A stretch of DNA of 38,464 bases from IMG/VR virus record IMGVR_UViG_3300036780_000113, positions 1 through 38,464 of that record; one strand, 5' to 3'. This stretch comes from a virus. Below the pieces are notes generated by a model. It was given only the letters and a program-made list of their open reading frames with translations, ran no database searches and was not told where the DNA came from. Shown piece after piece: positions 38,296 to 38,464 of the stretch. How positions within the stretch are numbered: position 1 is the stretch's first letter; every line of letters starts with the position of its first letter. Position numbers and translations under genes: made by a program.

Positions 38296-38297
38296 CG

Positions 38298-38317
38298 GAG
38301 ACATAGACGAGACACGG
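38298..38317 (+). repeat. Right copy of 20-bp end repeat, candidate integrase arm site
   Basis: This copy of the 20-base block (19/20 identical to 244-263) lies 31 bases before attR, in the same orientation. The two copies mark the inner flanks of both attachment sites. Confidence 0.5.
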
Positions 38318-38347
38318 CACCCGCAAGTGGCTTAAAAACCAAGGCAA

Positions 38348-38386
38348 GGCAGCGTAGCTCAGTGGTAGAGCAGGGGAATCATAATC
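38348..38386 (+). repeat. attR: attR: rebuilt 5' half of the tRNA gene
   Basis: These bases are identical to attL (83-121). Together with the host 3' half that follows, they keep an intact tRNA gene after integration. The native promoter stays at attL. A weak -10-like TTAAAA (38332-38337) upstream could be the prophage substitute. Confidence 0.9.
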
Positions 38387-38422
38387 CCTTGGTCGGGGGT
38401 TCAAATCCCTCCGCTGCTACCA
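38348..38422 (+). tRNA. tRNA with anticodon CAT (elongator Met or Ile2)
   Basis: The cloverleaf is complete: acceptor GGCAGCG/CGCTGCT with a G-U first pair, D arm GCTC/GAGC, anticodon stem GGGGA/TCCCT around ATCATAA, T arm GGGGG/CCCTC with TTCAAAT, and encoded CCA (38420-38422). Anticodon CAT reads Met. Lack of the initiator pattern in the anticodon stem argues against fMet. The Ile2 type (lysidine-modified) cannot be told apart from the sequence alone. Its first 39 bases are prophage-supplied. Confidence 0.95.
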
Positions 38423-38464
38423 AACCCGCAAAAAAAACTCACGCGAGCAGGAAAACCGATGGAC

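Larger units (their letters stand above)
83..38386. mobile_element. Integrated P22-like prophage
   Basis: The element is bounded by a 39-bp direct repeat in a tRNA gene. It has an integrase at one end, a full head gene set (small and large terminase, portal, scaffold, coat, adaptor and hub), lysis genes, replication or recombination genes (primase-like, SSB-like, RusA) and a restriction-modification cargo block. No tape-measure, sheath or long-tail genes are seen, and a propeller-type hub follows a gp4-like adaptor, so a short-tailed virion is likely. No gene is obviously broken, so the prophage may be functional. A CI-type repressor was not recognised. Confidence 0.9.

Overview
The window holds one complete, P22-like (podovirus-type) prophage of about 38.3 kb, integrated into a tRNA gene with anticodon CAT. 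A 39-bp direct repeat (83-121 and 38348-38386) marks the ends. Only about 80 bases of host DNA remain on the left; on the right are the 3' half of the tRNA and about 40 bases. I infer the host class from content. Two exported, fibre-like proteins carry the 'GIGTTSPYA.LSV.G' repeats and 'GGGGTGTSTAP' start that I associate with Parcubacteria/Patescibacteria (CPR). UGA is used as a stop. Several genes start about six bases after a -10-like box with no Shine-Dalgarno (SD) site. Some small accessory genes look proteobacterial in type, so the host call is moderate.

Left end (272-6093, plus strand): a tyrosine integrase and an AlpA-like regulator, closed by a terminator. A 414-bp non-coding stretch with a large nested inverted repeat follows. 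Then comes an unusual module: a VirD4/TraD-like protein without Walker motifs, a full VirD4/TraD-like ATPase, and a Replic_Relax-type protein. No relaxase or mating-pore genes are visible. Two minus-strand small genes (6129-6600) face a CHC2 zinc-finger primase-like gene (6733-7323), followed by two small membrane proteins of similar design (7700-8529).

Virion and lysis genes (8580-29914, plus strand) run in the usual P22-like order: small and large terminase, portal, several small proteins, scaffold, coat, gp4-like adaptor, gp10-like propeller hub, two probable ejection proteins and a collagen-like fibre. Next come a 905-aa exported fibre-like protein, another exported beta-rich protein, an XhlA-like membrane protein, a papain-like plus lysozyme-like fusion, and a holin-like protein. 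Many genes overlap by ATGA. Several proteins in the block carry Sec signals or N-terminal anchors, which is odd for virion proteins.

Right end: a minus-strand cargo block (29911-32629) has a coiled-coil membrane protein, a Vsr endonuclease, an HNH restriction endonuclease and a C5-cytosine methyltransferase. A plus-strand lipoprotein follows. A tightly coupled ten-gene minus-strand operon (35883 down to 33429) encodes an SSB-like protein, a YopX-family protein, HTH proteins and small membrane proteins. A divergent control region with a 22-bp inverted repeat separates it from a short ribbon-helix-helix gene, a 248-aa protein with an SSB-like C-terminal tail, a possible replication-origin stretch, and a RusA resolvase just inside the right attachment site.
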